Positions 42,829-51,147 of a stretch of DNA of 53,619 bases are shown piece after piece. Source of the stretch: Tepidamorphaceae bacterium (GTDB lineage: Bacteria > Pseudomonadota > Alphaproteobacteria > Rhizobiales > JAKSCL01); contig JANQPO010000018.1 of NCBI GenBank assembly GCA_028289445.1, positions 1 through 53,619 of the forward strand. The letters run 5' to 3'. How positions within the stretch are numbered: position 1 is the first letter of the stretch; each line of letters begins with the position of its first letter. The position numbers and the translations under genes are program-made. Below the pieces are notes generated by a model that saw only the letters and a program-made list of their open reading frames with translations, had not been told where the DNA came from and searched no databases.

Positions 42829-43891
42829 TGCACTTCAGGAGGCTCGTCGCCAAATCGAAATCTGCAACGCCTGTCGGTATTGCGAAGGCTATTGTTCGGT
42901 TTTCCCGGCCATGATGCGCCAGCGGGCGTTTTCGGACGGCGACCTGACGCAACTCGCCAATCTCTGTCACAACTGTCGCGGCTGCTATTACGCCTGCCAA
43001 TACACAGAGCCGCATGAATTCGCGCTCAACGTGCCGGCGGCACTGGCTGAAGTGCGCTCCGACAGTTGGACGGCGTTTGCCTGGCCGGGTTCAGTCGCCC
43101 GCCTCTTTCAGCGAAGCGGCGTCGCGATGGCACTGGCAGTGATCCTTGGGTTTGCGGCGTTGTTCTGGCTGGCGCAAGCCGTTCGCCCGGCCGTCGGCGA
43201 AGGCTTTTATGCAGTCATGTCGCACACCATGATGGTCGCAATCTTCATGCCGGCGTTCCTTCTTCCTCTCTTCGCCATTGGCGTTTCGCTGCGGCGCTAT
43301 TGGCGCAGCGTCGGCGGTCGTACAATTCAGTTGGCGCATATCCAACGTGCCTTTGGCCGCGCGGCGCGGCTGGCCGATTTGTCCGGCGGCCAGGGCCAGG
43401 GATGCAATTTCGAGGAGGCCGATCGGTACTCCGACGCACGGCGTTGGATGCACCAACTCGTCGTCTATGGCTTTTTGCTCTGCTTCGCTTCGACGTGCGC
43501 CGGAACGATCATGCATTACGTCTTCGGCTGGGAAGCGCCTTACGGATTTTGGACACCGCCCAAATTGCTCGGCGTGCCGGGCGGGGTGCTTTTGGCAATC
43601 GGATGCGCCGGCTTGATTTGGCTTAAACTTCAGGCCGAGCGAAGCCTCGCGGATGGTCGCGTGTGGGGCGGCGAGATGGCGTTCATTCTCGTCTTGCTGG
43701 TGACCGCCGTCACCGGACTGGTGCTCTACGCGGCAACGGGAACACGTGCGGTCGAAGTCCTGCTGCCGCTTCACCTCGGCACGGTTCTAGCGTTCTTTTT
43801 GCTCGCGCCTTACAGCAAGATGGTGCACGGCTTCTTCCGGCTTGCGGCGCTCGTGCGCGATGCGCAACTCGCGGAACGCCACTCAACGTAG
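42818..43891 (+). CDS. tcuB: Tricarballylate utilisation iron-sulphur membrane protein TcuB
   Basis: A 357-residue protein with two cysteine clusters near the N-terminus, CNACRYCEGYC (residues 16-26) and CHNCRGCYYAC (about 49-59), which can hold two 4Fe-4S centres. About six membrane segments with several histidines follow; they may bind heme (for example SHTMMVAIF, MHQLVVYG, TIMHYVFG). It reoxidises the flavin of TcuA and passes electrons to the quinone pool. The length and layout match TcuB (CitB-like). It is the last gene of this unit. Confidence 0.9.
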   Translation: MPLDALQEARRQIEICNACRYCEGYCSVFPAMMRQRAFSDGDLTQLANLCHNCRGCYYACQYTEPHEFALNVPAALAEVRSDSWTAFAWPGSVARLFQRSGVAMALAVILGFAALFWLAQAVRPAVGEGFYAVMSHTMMVAIFMPAFLLPLFAIGVSLRRYWRSVGGRTIQLAHIQRAFGRAARLADLSGGQGQGCNFEEADRYSDARRWMHQLVVYGFLLCFASTCAGTIMHYVFGWEAPYGFWTPPKLLGVPGGVLLAIGCAGLIWLKLQAERSLADGRVWGGEMAFILVLLVTAVTGLVLYAATGTRAVEVLLPLHLGTVLAFFLLAPYSKMVHGFFRLAALVRDAQLAERHST

Positions 43892-43940
43892 AGAGATAAA
43901 GTCGCCATGCCGCCACTGGCGTGCGTGAAGTGATGAGAGT

Positions 43941-44189
43941 TTACGTCGTCAACCGACCATGCGCCTGAAGAAAAGAGCGGCCTTGATCCGTTGCGTGAAC
44001 CATGACCGCGCCGGTTTCGGACCGCTCGCGGACCAGATAGCCGGCATCGACGGCATCTTCCCAGATCGACAGTCGCGGACACGATGTCCGCCAGGCGTCC
44101 ATAACCTCGCCATAGGGCTTGGGGCCATCGGCGAGCCATTCGACGAGGTCGAGCACGAGCGCTTCGTTTTCCAGATGCGAATCCTTCAC
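43941..44189 (-). CDS. Small conserved protein, possibly winged-helix (unknown function)
   Basis: An 82-residue soluble protein, if GTG 44187-44189 is the start; a TTG at 44225 would add 12 residues. Neither has a clear ribosome-binding site. The pattern ENEALVLDLVEWLADGPKPYGEVMDAWRTSCPRLSIWEDAVDAGYL looks like a three-helix DNA-binding-type fold with a beta-wing after it. I recall similar small proteins in alphaproteobacteria but no function. It stands alone between tcuB (convergent) and the tetR-type gene (same strand, 95 bases upstream). Confidence 0.65.
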   Translation of the reverse strand: MKDSHLENEALVLDLVEWLADGPKPYGEVMDAWRTSCPRLSIWEDAVDAGYLVRERSETGAVMVHATDQGRSFLQAHGRLTT

Positions 44190-44284
44190 GATCGGCAACC
44201 GATGTTGGATCAGGGTTGCGCGCAACTTATCCGGCTCTCATACCGACGACAAGCGATCCATCTTCTGTTGCCGCGCCGCCTGGC

Positions 44285-44830
44285 TCAACGGGGCTTGGAC
44301 TCAAGTGCGACCTGCATGATTGAGCGAAGCTGGGACTCGTACTCCGGCGTTCCCGGTGCCGCGATGCCTGAAAGATGAAGAGATTTCTCCGCTACGGCGA
44401 AGCCGAGGAGTGCGGCAACAAAGAGCGCTGCTCTCGTCTCGTCGCCAAGAATGTTTGCCAATCGCGACATCATTTTTTTCTGCACGACCTCGCGCACGCG
44501 CTCGCCAATCTCGTCGTCGTGGGCGTTCATGAGCATCATCCGCACGACGGATGGGTCTTCGGTGTTGCGTGGCGCGTCGACGTACAGCTGGACAACGAAC
44601 TCGATTAGCTGGGCCGGGTCGCCGGTCAGCATGTCCGTAAAGTCAAAGGCATCTGCAAGGGTCGCGTCAAACAGGCCCTGCTTGCTGCCGAAATAGCGCG
44701 AGACAAGCGCCGCATCGACGCCCGCTGCGCCTGCGATATCGCGGAGCGAAACGTTGGCGTAGCCGCGCGACCAAAACAGGCGGCGCGCTTCAGCGAGCAG
44801 TTTGTCCCGGGTGGTTTCAGTGGTCGTCAT
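44285..44830 (-). CDS. TetR-family transcriptional regulator
   Basis: A 181-residue regulator. N-terminal helix-turn-helix: ARRLFWSRGYANVSLRDIAGAAGVDAALVSRYFGSKQGLF (residues about 14-53), the standard TetR layout. A helical ligand domain follows (TetR_C_17-like), ending ESQLRSIMQVAL. ATG 44828-44830 is taken as the start, because the longer frame (to 44866) runs into the operator. It is divergent from an SDR gene at 44948, and two matching palindromes lie between them. It should repress both genes until an unknown ligand, perhaps the SDR substrate, is present. Confidence 0.88.
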   Translation of the reverse strand: MTTTETTRDKLLAEARRLFWSRGYANVSLRDIAGAAGVDAALVSRYFGSKQGLFDATLADAFDFTDMLTGDPAQLIEFVVQLYVDAPRNTEDPSVVRMMLMNAHDDEIGERVREVVQKKMMSRLANILGDETRAALFVAALLGFAVAEKSLHLSGIAAPGTPEYESQLRSIMQVALESKPR

Positions 44831-44861
44831 AACGAGAGAGAGTAGGTGTTGATTTTTCGAA

Positions 44862-44877
44862 GTCAACGGGTGTTGAC
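44862..44877. promoter_or_regulatory. TetR operator, site 1
   Basis: GTCAAC-GGGT-GTTGAC, a palindrome with perfect 6-base arms, 31 bases upstream of the tetR-type start. It differs from site 2 (44906-44921) only in two of the spacer bases. The centres are 44 bases apart, close to four helical turns, so two dimers could bind one face of the DNA. Confidence 0.75.
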
Positions 44878-44905
44878 ATCCATTAGGACGACACCTACAT
44901 GCCGG

Positions 44906-44921
44906 GTCAACAAGTGTTGAC
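44906..44921. promoter_or_regulatory. TetR operator, site 2
   Basis: GTCAAC-AAGT-GTTGAC, the second copy of the palindrome, 26 bases upstream of the SDR start. A degenerate half-site (GTGTTGAT) also occurs near 44846-44853. The location on the SDR side suggests direct control of the SDR promoter. Confidence 0.75.
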
Positions 44922-44947
44922 CTCCGATCCTAGAAAGGTTCCAGCCA

Positions 44948-45727
44948 ATGGCAAACACGGCCCTCATCACCGGTGCATCCTCGGGCATCGGTAAGGAACT
45001 CGCACGCTATCACGCCGCTCACGGCGGCAACGTCATCTTGACGGCACGCCGGGCGGAGACGCTGGAGGCGCTCAAGACCGAGCTTGAGAGCGATCACGGC
45101 ATTTCAGCCCATGTCTTTGCGCTTGATTTGGGCAGCGCGGAAGCGGCCAAGCAGCTCTATGACACCGTGAAAGATGCCGGCTTGACCGTCGATGTCCTGA
45201 TCAACAATGCCGGCTTTGGCGGTTTCGGCCATCATATCGATCGGGCGCTCGACGACGAGCTTGCCATGATCGATCTGAACGTCATGGCTTTGGTCACGTT
45301 GACCCGGCTCTTCGCCGCGGACATGGCGGAAAGGGGCGGTGGCAAGATCTTAAACGTCGGTTCTACGGCCGGGTTCATTCCCGGCCCGAACCAAGCCGTT
45401 TACTTCGCGACGAAGGCGTTCGTGAACTCCTTCAGCCAGGCGATCGATCAAGAGCTGAGGAGCAAAGGTGTGACCTGCACTGTGCTGGCGCCCGGCTATG
45501 TCGAGACCGAGTTTGCTAAAGTTGCCAACCTGGAGGGGACCAATATGCTGAAGGGCGGCGGCGCCACGGCTGAAAGCGTCGCCAAATTTGGCTATGATGC
45601 CATGATGCGCGGTGACCTCGTGTCCATCAACGATCGTCAGCTCAATGTATTGCTGAACTGGATTGTTCCCCTTTTGCCAAGGCGCATGGTGCTGAACATG
45701 GTCGAACGGAACCAGTCGAAGTCATGA
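44948..45727 (+). CDS. Short-chain dehydrogenase/reductase, YqjQ/DltE-like
   Basis: A 259-residue SDR of the 'classical, 260-residue' group. Cofactor motif TGASSGIG at residues 8-15, NNAG near 87, Ser in NVGSTAG and YFATK near 155, with PGYVETEF after it. The C-terminal part (LNWIVPLLPRRMVLNMVER) is hydrophobic, as in DltE-like SDRs that associate with membranes. AAAGG precedes the ATG. It is controlled by the divergent TetR-type protein. The substrate is unknown; lipid-like or xenobiotic carbonyls are common for this group. Confidence 0.88.
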   Translation: MANTALITGASSGIGKELARYHAAHGGNVILTARRAETLEALKTELESDHGISAHVFALDLGSAEAAKQLYDTVKDAGLTVDVLINNAGFGGFGHHIDRALDDELAMIDLNVMALVTLTRLFAADMAERGGGKILNVGSTAGFIPGPNQAVYFATKAFVNSFSQAIDQELRSKGVTCTVLAPGYVETEFAKVANLEGTNMLKGGGATAESVAKFGYDAMMRGDLVSINDRQLNVLLNWIVPLLPRRMVLNMVERNQSKS

Positions 45728-45751
45728 TGCCGGTGAGCGCACAGTGAGGCC

Positions 45752-47014
45752 ATGATGGCTCGGCCCCTCCGCGCGATCGGCGACTGGTTCCGCCTGGTTC
45801 CGGACAACGCGCCGGCTGACCTCGTTCGATACGTGGTCTACTGGCGCGTCTTTTATGTCCTTGCCGCTGTTGCGCATTTCATATCGCTGTTGACCTTCTG
45901 GGGCGCTGGCGTCGACCTCATGGTGTGGTTCAACGTCTATAGCGTCCTCGCTTTCAGCACCGCGTATTGGCTTCTCATGCGCGGCATTTATCAGCCGGGC
46001 TATTGGCTGGCGCTCACCGAACTTGTCGCTCATGGCGTTCTCGCCGTGATCAGTGTCGGCCCAGACTACGGTTATCAGAACTTTTCGTTTCTGGTCCTGA
46101 TCCTCGCCTTCATCCAGCCCTTTTATCGCCTTCAGACTTCATACCTGATCGCGGCCGGTGTTCTGGTTTGCGCTGCCGCCACGATGATCTACGCGGGCAA
46201 CGCCGAACCGCTCTACACGGTGCCCGAGGACATGCAGACGATGATGACTGTGTCGCCGGTCGTGACCTGGCCGATCTTCGTGCTCATCATGGTGCTACCG
46301 TTCGTGCGGGCATCGGCGCGGGCCGAAAAGGAGATCGCCGCGGCTTTCGGCGAAAGCGAACGACTCCTGCTCAACATCTTGCCCAAGCCCATCGCCGCCC
46401 GGCTCAAGGCCTCCAACCGGATGATCGCCGACGATCATCAGAATGCGGCGATCTTGTTTGCGGATATTGCCGGGTTCACCGCGATGTCGGACCGGCTTGA
46501 GCCCGCCGCGATCGTCTCGCTCCTCAACGATGTCTTCAACGCCATTGACGAGGTTGCGTCCCGTTATCCGGTCGAAAAGATCAAAACGATCGGCGACGCT
46601 TACATGGTTGTCGCAGGCTTGCCTCATCCGGTCGATGATCCCGAGGCCGTCGTCGCCAGGCTGGCGCTCGATATCCAGGCGGCCGTTTCCCGTTTCAAAG
46701 TGCCTGAAACAGATGAGCCGCTTCAGGTCCGCATCGGATTGAACAGCGGCAAGGTCGTGGCCGGCGTCATCGGTCAGAAGAAGTTCGCCTACGATCTTTG
46801 GGGTGACGCGGTGAACTTGGCGTCGCGCATGGAGTCGACCGGGGAGATCGGCAAGATCCAGGTCCCTCAGGACTTCGCCGAGAGGCTCGACAAACACTTT
46901 GCCTTCGAGCCAAGAGGTCCAGTCGAGGTCAAAGGCAAGGGCGCGATAGAGACGTTGTTTCTGGTCGGCGAGGCCGAAGCCGAGAACGGCGAAGGCAGGG
47001 CGTCGCTCACGTGA
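45752..47014 (+). CDS. Membrane-bound class III adenylate cyclase
   Basis: A 420-residue protein. The N-terminal half has six hydrophobic segments (about residues 25-195), a short helical linker (RAEKEIAAAFGESERLLLNILPKPIA) and a class III cyclase domain from about 225 to 410. Metal-binding Asp residues are in ILFADIAGFTAMS and KTIGDAYMVVAG. The adenine-selecting Lys (EKIKTIG) and Asp (YDLWGDAVNLASRM) and the following transition-state Arg are present, so cAMP rather than cGMP is expected. The cyclase lacks a recognisable ligand-binding domain other than the membrane part. Its last 8 bases overlap the 3' end of the convergent formylglycine-generating enzyme gene. Confidence 0.9.
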   Translation: MMARPLRAIGDWFRLVPDNAPADLVRYVVYWRVFYVLAAVAHFISLLTFWGAGVDLMVWFNVYSVLAFSTAYWLLMRGIYQPGYWLALTELVAHGVLAVISVGPDYGYQNFSFLVLILAFIQPFYRLQTSYLIAAGVLVCAAATMIYAGNAEPLYTVPEDMQTMMTVSPVVTWPIFVLIMVLPFVRASARAEKEIAAAFGESERLLLNILPKPIAARLKASNRMIADDHQNAAILFADIAGFTAMSDRLEPAAIVSLLNDVFNAIDEVASRYPVEKIKTIGDAYMVVAGLPHPVDDPEAVVARLALDIQAAVSRFKVPETDEPLQVRIGLNSGKVVAGVIGQKKFAYDLWGDAVNLASRMESTGEIGKIQVPQDFAERLDKHFAFEPRGPVEVKGKGAIETLFLVGEAEAENGEGRASLT

Positions 47015-47894
47015 TGTCGTAAACCAGCCGGAAGCCTTGATGGGAGGTCGAGCTATCGGGCGAGGTGCCGCTGCGCGCGGCGATGCGGTAACGATAGCAA
47101 TAGCTGGCGTGGCAAAGAAACGATCCGCCTTTCGTCAGTTTGTATCCTTTCTTTCCCGCGTGCGCGCGGACGACGTCTTTCTTGAGAGACCGCACTTTGA
47201 ACGGCTGTGAGGTCCATTCCCAGACATTGCCGACCATGTTGTAGAGGCCATAGCCATTAGGCTCGAAGGATCGCGCCGGGGCGGTGCCGAAATACCCGTC
47301 TAGCTTCAGATTTGTCTCGGGAAAGCGACCCTGCCAGATGTTGCAGGGGAAGAAGTCATCGTCGTTTGGCTCCCGGTCTCCCCAAGGAAACCGAACGTCG
47401 CCGAGACCGCCCCGCGCGGCGTGCTCCCACTCTGCCTCCGTCGGCAATCGCCCGCCGGCCCATTCTGCAAAAGCGACGGCGTCGTTCCACGTCACGTGCA
47501 CGACCGGATGGTCTGGATGCCAGGACTCCTCACCGCCAGGACCGGTGACACAGCGCCAATTCGCTCCCGGCATGACCCGCCACCAGGGTGCGGCGGCCAC
47601 GCTTGGATTGTCAGTGGCGCTATCCGAAAGGAGGCCTTCGAATACGAAGGAGTCGCCGATGATCTCCGCTTCGGTCCGATGACCTGTGTCCTCGACGAAG
47701 TCGCGAAACCGGGCGTTCGTAACGGCGCTGGCATCCATGCGAAACGGTTTGAGGGTGTGTGACCGAAAGGGGGCTTCACCATCAACGGCGATCACAGGCG
47801 CATCGGTGCCGATAAAGCCCTCGCCACCTGGGATTTCAACGACGTCGAGCGGTTGAGCCTGACGGGTGTTTGGTGAGTCGGAGTCTTTGCTCAC
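47007..47894 (-). CDS. Formylglycine-generating enzyme (sulfatase-modifying factor)
   Basis: A 295-residue FGE-sulfatase-domain protein. The active-site strand GGSFLCHASYCYRYR carries both catalytic cysteines, C261 and C266, with the 5-residue spacing of human FGE (C336/C341), and continues AARSGTSPDSS as there. So this is a genuine FGE, which oxidises a Cys in target sulfatases to formylglycine, and not an EgtB-like relative. The start is GTG 47892-47894, 4 bases after the MFS stop; the longer frame to 47942 overlaps that gene. No sulfatase gene is in the window. Bacterial FGEs use copper, and the upstream gene encodes a transporter with a His-rich tail. Confidence 0.88.
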   Translation of the reverse strand: MSKDSDSPNTRQAQPLDVVEIPGGEGFIGTDAPVIAVDGEAPFRSHTLKPFRMDASAVTNARFRDFVEDTGHRTEAEIIGDSFVFEGLLSDSATDNPSVAAAPWWRVMPGANWRCVTGPGGEESWHPDHPVVHVTWNDAVAFAEWAGGRLPTEAEWEHAARGGLGDVRFPWGDREPNDDDFFPCNIWQGRFPETNLKLDGYFGTAPARSFEPNGYGLYNMVGNVWEWTSQPFKVRSLKKDVVRAHAGKKGYKLTKGGSFLCHASYCYRYRIAARSGTSPDSSTSHQGFRLVYDIT

Positions 47895-47898
47895 GGCA

Positions 47899-49266
47899 TC
47901 ACATGTCCCAGACTGGATGATGATCGTCGATGTGAAAGGCATGTTTGTGCGTCAGTCCAGCGTGGCGATGGCGATCCGAACCAAGGGGGACGACGTGTCC
48001 TGCACCATGGTGATCGTCGTCACGCGATCCGTGCGTGTGCTCCAGATCGTGATGGGTATGCAACCGCTCAATCGGGTCGTCGGTCGGCCAGAGGCGCCAG
48101 GCCATGATCGATAGCACGATCGTGCCGCCCGCCAGGATGACGAAGGCGAATTCCAGCGTGGCAAATGTTCCCAGCCAACCGGCAAGCGGATAAGCAATCA
48201 GCCAGCCCGCGTGCGACAATGAAAAGTGCGCCGCGTATAGGGCCGGTCGATCCAAGGGCTGCGCCGATCGCGCGAGGACAAGTCCGCCGGGCGTCAGGAC
48301 GAGCGAAGCTGCCCCTCCCAACGCCGTCCAAAGCGCGAGTGCGGCGAGATAAGACAAGGGGAACACGATCAGCATCGGCAACAGGCCGAGCAAGAATGCG
48401 CCGAACAGCAGGACGGATCGCTCGGACCAGCGCGAAACCAGATACGGAACGCAAAGAGCGAGTGCGATCGCGCCAAAACCATAGGCGGTCATAAGGTGGG
48501 TATAGGCGCGCGGATCAACCTCAAGTCGAACGCCGGCATAGACAACGGAGTTCACCAGAACCCAGGCAATCGACAGGGACAGCGCGAGGTTGACGGCCAG
48601 GAGGCCGCGCAGACGAGGCGTTCGAACGTAGATCTTGAAGCCCTTGCCCAGTTTTTCAAGAAAGCTCTGGGCCTCGGTCGCGCTCATCCGTTCGGGCAGC
48701 CGCGCCGACAAAACAATGAACGCCGACACGCAGAAGCATGCGGAGGCGGCCCAAAACAGGTGGGTTGTGGACAAGGCAAGCAGCAGGAGACCGGCCAGAA
48801 GCGGGCTCAGCATCGTTTCCAGGTTGTAGGCAAGCCGCGACAGGGCCAGCGCGCCGGCATAACGGCGCTCGTCCTGCACGATGTCGGGGATCAGGCTCTG
48901 GAACGCGGGCGTGAAAGACGCCGAGCAGAGCTGGAACAGGAATACGAGAAGGAAGACCTGCCAGACCGCGTCGACCAGAGGCATCAGGCAAGTCAGAAGC
49001 AGGCGTCCCAGGTCCAAGCCGACCAGAAGATGCTTTACCGGAAGCCGCTCCGACAACGCATTGGCGATCGGCGCGAAGCCGACATAGGCGATCATCTTCA
49101 GCGTAAAGACCGTGCCAAGAATGATGCCGGCATCCGCCCCGCTCAGGTCGAACGCCAGGAGCGCGAGCGCGACCGTCATGAGGCCGGTGCCCAAAAGGGA
49201 CATCACTTGGGCGGAGAACAGCCTGCGATATGTTGTGTCGTGAAGGGCGTTGAACATGGCGTTCAT
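47899..49266 (-). CDS. MFS transporter with histidine-rich C-terminal tail
   Basis: A 455-residue major-facilitator protein with 12 predicted membrane segments (EntS/MFS_3-like). Examples are LLGTGLMTVALALLAFDLSG near residue 25 and the loop NALSERLPVKHLLVGLDLGRLL near 65. The last 55 residues are cytoplasmic and very rich in His and Asp (THHDLEHTHGSRDDDHHG and DRHRHAGLTHKHAFHIDDHH). Such tails bind metal ions in known metal transporters. It is directly upstream of the FGE gene, with a 4-base gap, so the two are co-translated. Function as a metal or drug carrier cannot be decided from sequence. Confidence 0.87.
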   Translation of the reverse strand: MNAMFNALHDTTYRRLFSAQVMSLLGTGLMTVALALLAFDLSGADAGIILGTVFTLKMIAYVGFAPIANALSERLPVKHLLVGLDLGRLLLTCLMPLVDAVWQVFLLVFLFQLCSASFTPAFQSLIPDIVQDERRYAGALALSRLAYNLETMLSPLLAGLLLLALSTTHLFWAASACFCVSAFIVLSARLPERMSATEAQSFLEKLGKGFKIYVRTPRLRGLLAVNLALSLSIAWVLVNSVVYAGVRLEVDPRAYTHLMTAYGFGAIALALCVPYLVSRWSERSVLLFGAFLLGLLPMLIVFPLSYLAALALWTALGGAASLVLTPGGLVLARSAQPLDRPALYAAHFSLSHAGWLIAYPLAGWLGTFATLEFAFVILAGGTIVLSIMAWRLWPTDDPIERLHTHHDLEHTHGSRDDDHHGAGHVVPLGSDRHRHAGLTHKHAFHIDDHHPVWDM

Positions 49267-49352
49267 CCAGAATCGCCGGTTAGGGTATCAGCAAGTGCCG
49301 AGCGCTGGAACTCGTGTCTGGCCAGTCCCAGAGCCATCCGTGAAGCCGATCC

Positions 49353-50156
49353 TCAACTGATCCGGCCCATGGAGAACCCCCGTGCGAGGTGGTTCTTGAC
49401 AAACACAATCATGATGACGCCGGGGATTAGGCTGAGCACGCTGGCCGCCGCCAGAAGCGCGATATCGGCCGCCAGTACGCCACCGGCGCGGGTCATGATG
49501 GCGCCGATCGGCTTGGCGTGAACGACGGTCAGCGCGTTCGCGAGGAGCAGTTCGATCCAAGAGAACATGAAGCAAAAGAAAGCGGTGACGGCGATGCCCG
49601 GTGCGATCTGCGGCAGCAGAATGCACCGAAAGAAGCGTGCGAAACCGTAGCCGTCCATCATAGCCGACTCGTCCATTTCGCGCGGCACCGAGGAGATGAA
49701 GCCTTCCAGGATCCAAATCGCGATCGGGACGTTGAAAAAACAGTGCGCGATGGCCACCGCGATGTAGGTATCGATCAGCCCGAGGTCGGAGAAGATCTGA
49801 ACGAAGGGTACGAGCAGGATCGCCGGCGCCATCATGCGGAACACCAAAAATCCGAAGAATAAGATCCGATCGCCCGGGAAGCGGTAACGCGAAAAGGCGT
49901 AAGCCGCCGGAATGGCGACAACGATCGAGATACAGACGTTCATGAGCACATAGATCGTGGCGTTCACGTAGCCCAGATACCAGGCGGGGCTGCTGAAGAT
50001 GAGCTGGAAATTCGCGAAAGTCGGCGCCTGCGGCAGGAGCGTGAGGCCGCCGCGTATTTCGCCGTTGGTCTTCAGGCTCATGACGATGAGCCAGTAGATG
50101 GGCACCATGAGTAAGGCGACGTAGATGGCCGGCGCGGGGGAGAATTTACGGGTCAC
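49353..50156 (-). CDS. Carbohydrate ABC transporter permease (CUT1, MalG type), orphan pair
   Basis: A 267-residue inner-membrane permease with six membrane segments. The start is GTG 50154-50156, overlapping the upstream permease stop as GTGA. The EAA loop is DESAMMDGYGFARFFRCILLP near residue 170, and the C-terminus (NHLARGFSMGRIS) is MalG-like. A longer open frame to 51068 is only antisense-type shadow of the partner permease. No binding protein or ATPase gene lies on either side, so the complex must be completed from elsewhere, possibly by MsmX-like or UgpC-like ATPases. Confidence 0.88.
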   Translation of the reverse strand: MTRKFSPAPAIYVALLMVPIYWLIVMSLKTNGEIRGGLTLLPQAPTFANFQLIFSSPAWYLGYVNATIYVLMNVCISIVVAIPAAYAFSRYRFPGDRILFFGFLVFRMMAPAILLVPFVQIFSDLGLIDTYIAVAIAHCFFNVPIAIWILEGFISSVPREMDESAMMDGYGFARFFRCILLPQIAPGIAVTAFFCFMFSWIELLLANALTVVHAKPIGAIMTRAGGVLAADIALLAAASVLSLIPGVIMIVFVKNHLARGFSMGRIS

Positions 50157-51037
50157 GATGGGCCGACCTTTGTGTTGGCCGATCCACCTGGGCCGCCCGG
50201 TACGATCAAGGTGAAAAAGGCCCAGGAAACGCACAAAACGATCAGGAAGTAGATCACTGAGATCGCTCCGCCTTCGCCGAGATCGAACTGCACCGTCGCC
50301 GTTTGCACCAGCTCGTGCGACAGGAAGGTCGTCGAGACGCCGGGCCCGCCCCGGGTCACCACATAGGCCTCCGTGTAGATGATGAAGCTGTCCATGAACC
50401 TGAGCAGGATGGCGAGCAGCAACGCGAAGCGCAGTTTCGGCAACTGGATAAAGCGGAAGATCGCCCATCCGCTTGCGCCGTCGATGTGGGCGGCGCGGTA
50501 GTAGTCGTCGGGGATCGCGCGTAGGCCCGCGAAGCACAGAAGCACCACGAAACTGGTCCAGTGCCAGGTGTCCATCAAAGCGAGCGTCATCCAGACGATG
50601 ACCGGGTTGGTCATGTCGTAGTCGAGGCCAAGGCTTGCTGCGCCCGCCGTGAGCAGTCCGACCTGCGGCAAGGTCAGTACCTGCCAGATGTATCCGACGA
50701 CAATGGTGGGGGTCAGAAGGGGGATTGCCATCAAGATGATATAGAAGGACGATAGGAGACCCCTGGCAGGCATACGCAGAGCGATGTAGATGCCGAGCGG
50801 TATTTCGATGGCGAGCACCAAGAGCGAGAAGCCGAGACTGCGCGCCAGCGCGGCATAGAAATCGGGCGATGTCAGCACCTGCTGGAACCAGGTCGAACCC
50901 ACCCAGACGAAATTGTTTCCGGCAAACGTGTCGTGAACGGAGTAGAACGCTACGAACGCCAGTGGGATGACGCCGCACAGCGTCATCACGAGCAGCGCCG
51001 GCGCCAGGAACCCATAGGCGATTGAATTGTTTTGCAT
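50153..51037 (-). CDS. Sugar ABC transporter permease (CUT1, MalF type), orphan pair
   Basis: A 294-residue permease with six membrane segments; start ATG 51035-51037 (MQNNSIAYGFLAPALLV). The EAA loop is DDYYRAAHIDGASGWAIFRFIQLP. It is the first of two coupled permease genes, 110 bases downstream of the universal stress protein gene on the same strand. Family membership is clear; the substrate is unknown because the binding protein is absent from the window. Confidence 0.88.
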   Translation of the reverse strand: MQNNSIAYGFLAPALLVMTLCGVIPLAFVAFYSVHDTFAGNNFVWVGSTWFQQVLTSPDFYAALARSLGFSLLVLAIEIPLGIYIALRMPARGLLSSFYIILMAIPLLTPTIVVGYIWQVLTLPQVGLLTAGAASLGLDYDMTNPVIVWMTLALMDTWHWTSFVVLLCFAGLRAIPDDYYRAAHIDGASGWAIFRFIQLPKLRFALLLAILLRFMDSFIIYTEAYVVTRGGPGVSTTFLSHELVQTATVQFDLGEGGAISVIYFLIVLCVSWAFFTLIVPGGPGGSANTKVGPS

Positions 51038-51147
51038 GTCTGCCGAGAGGCCGTTGAGGTCTCGGCACGTTATCCGGCGACGCTGCGATTAGCTAGGTGC
51101 GTCAGCGTGCCAGGTCGCTCGTCGGTATAGTCGCCTAGAACGCTGCT

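Noticed and set aside
50157..51068. In-frame upward extension of the MalG-type permease to give a 571-residue protein.
   Set aside because: The added part lies on the partner permease gene in another frame; GTGA overlap at 50153-50156 gives a normal-length permease.
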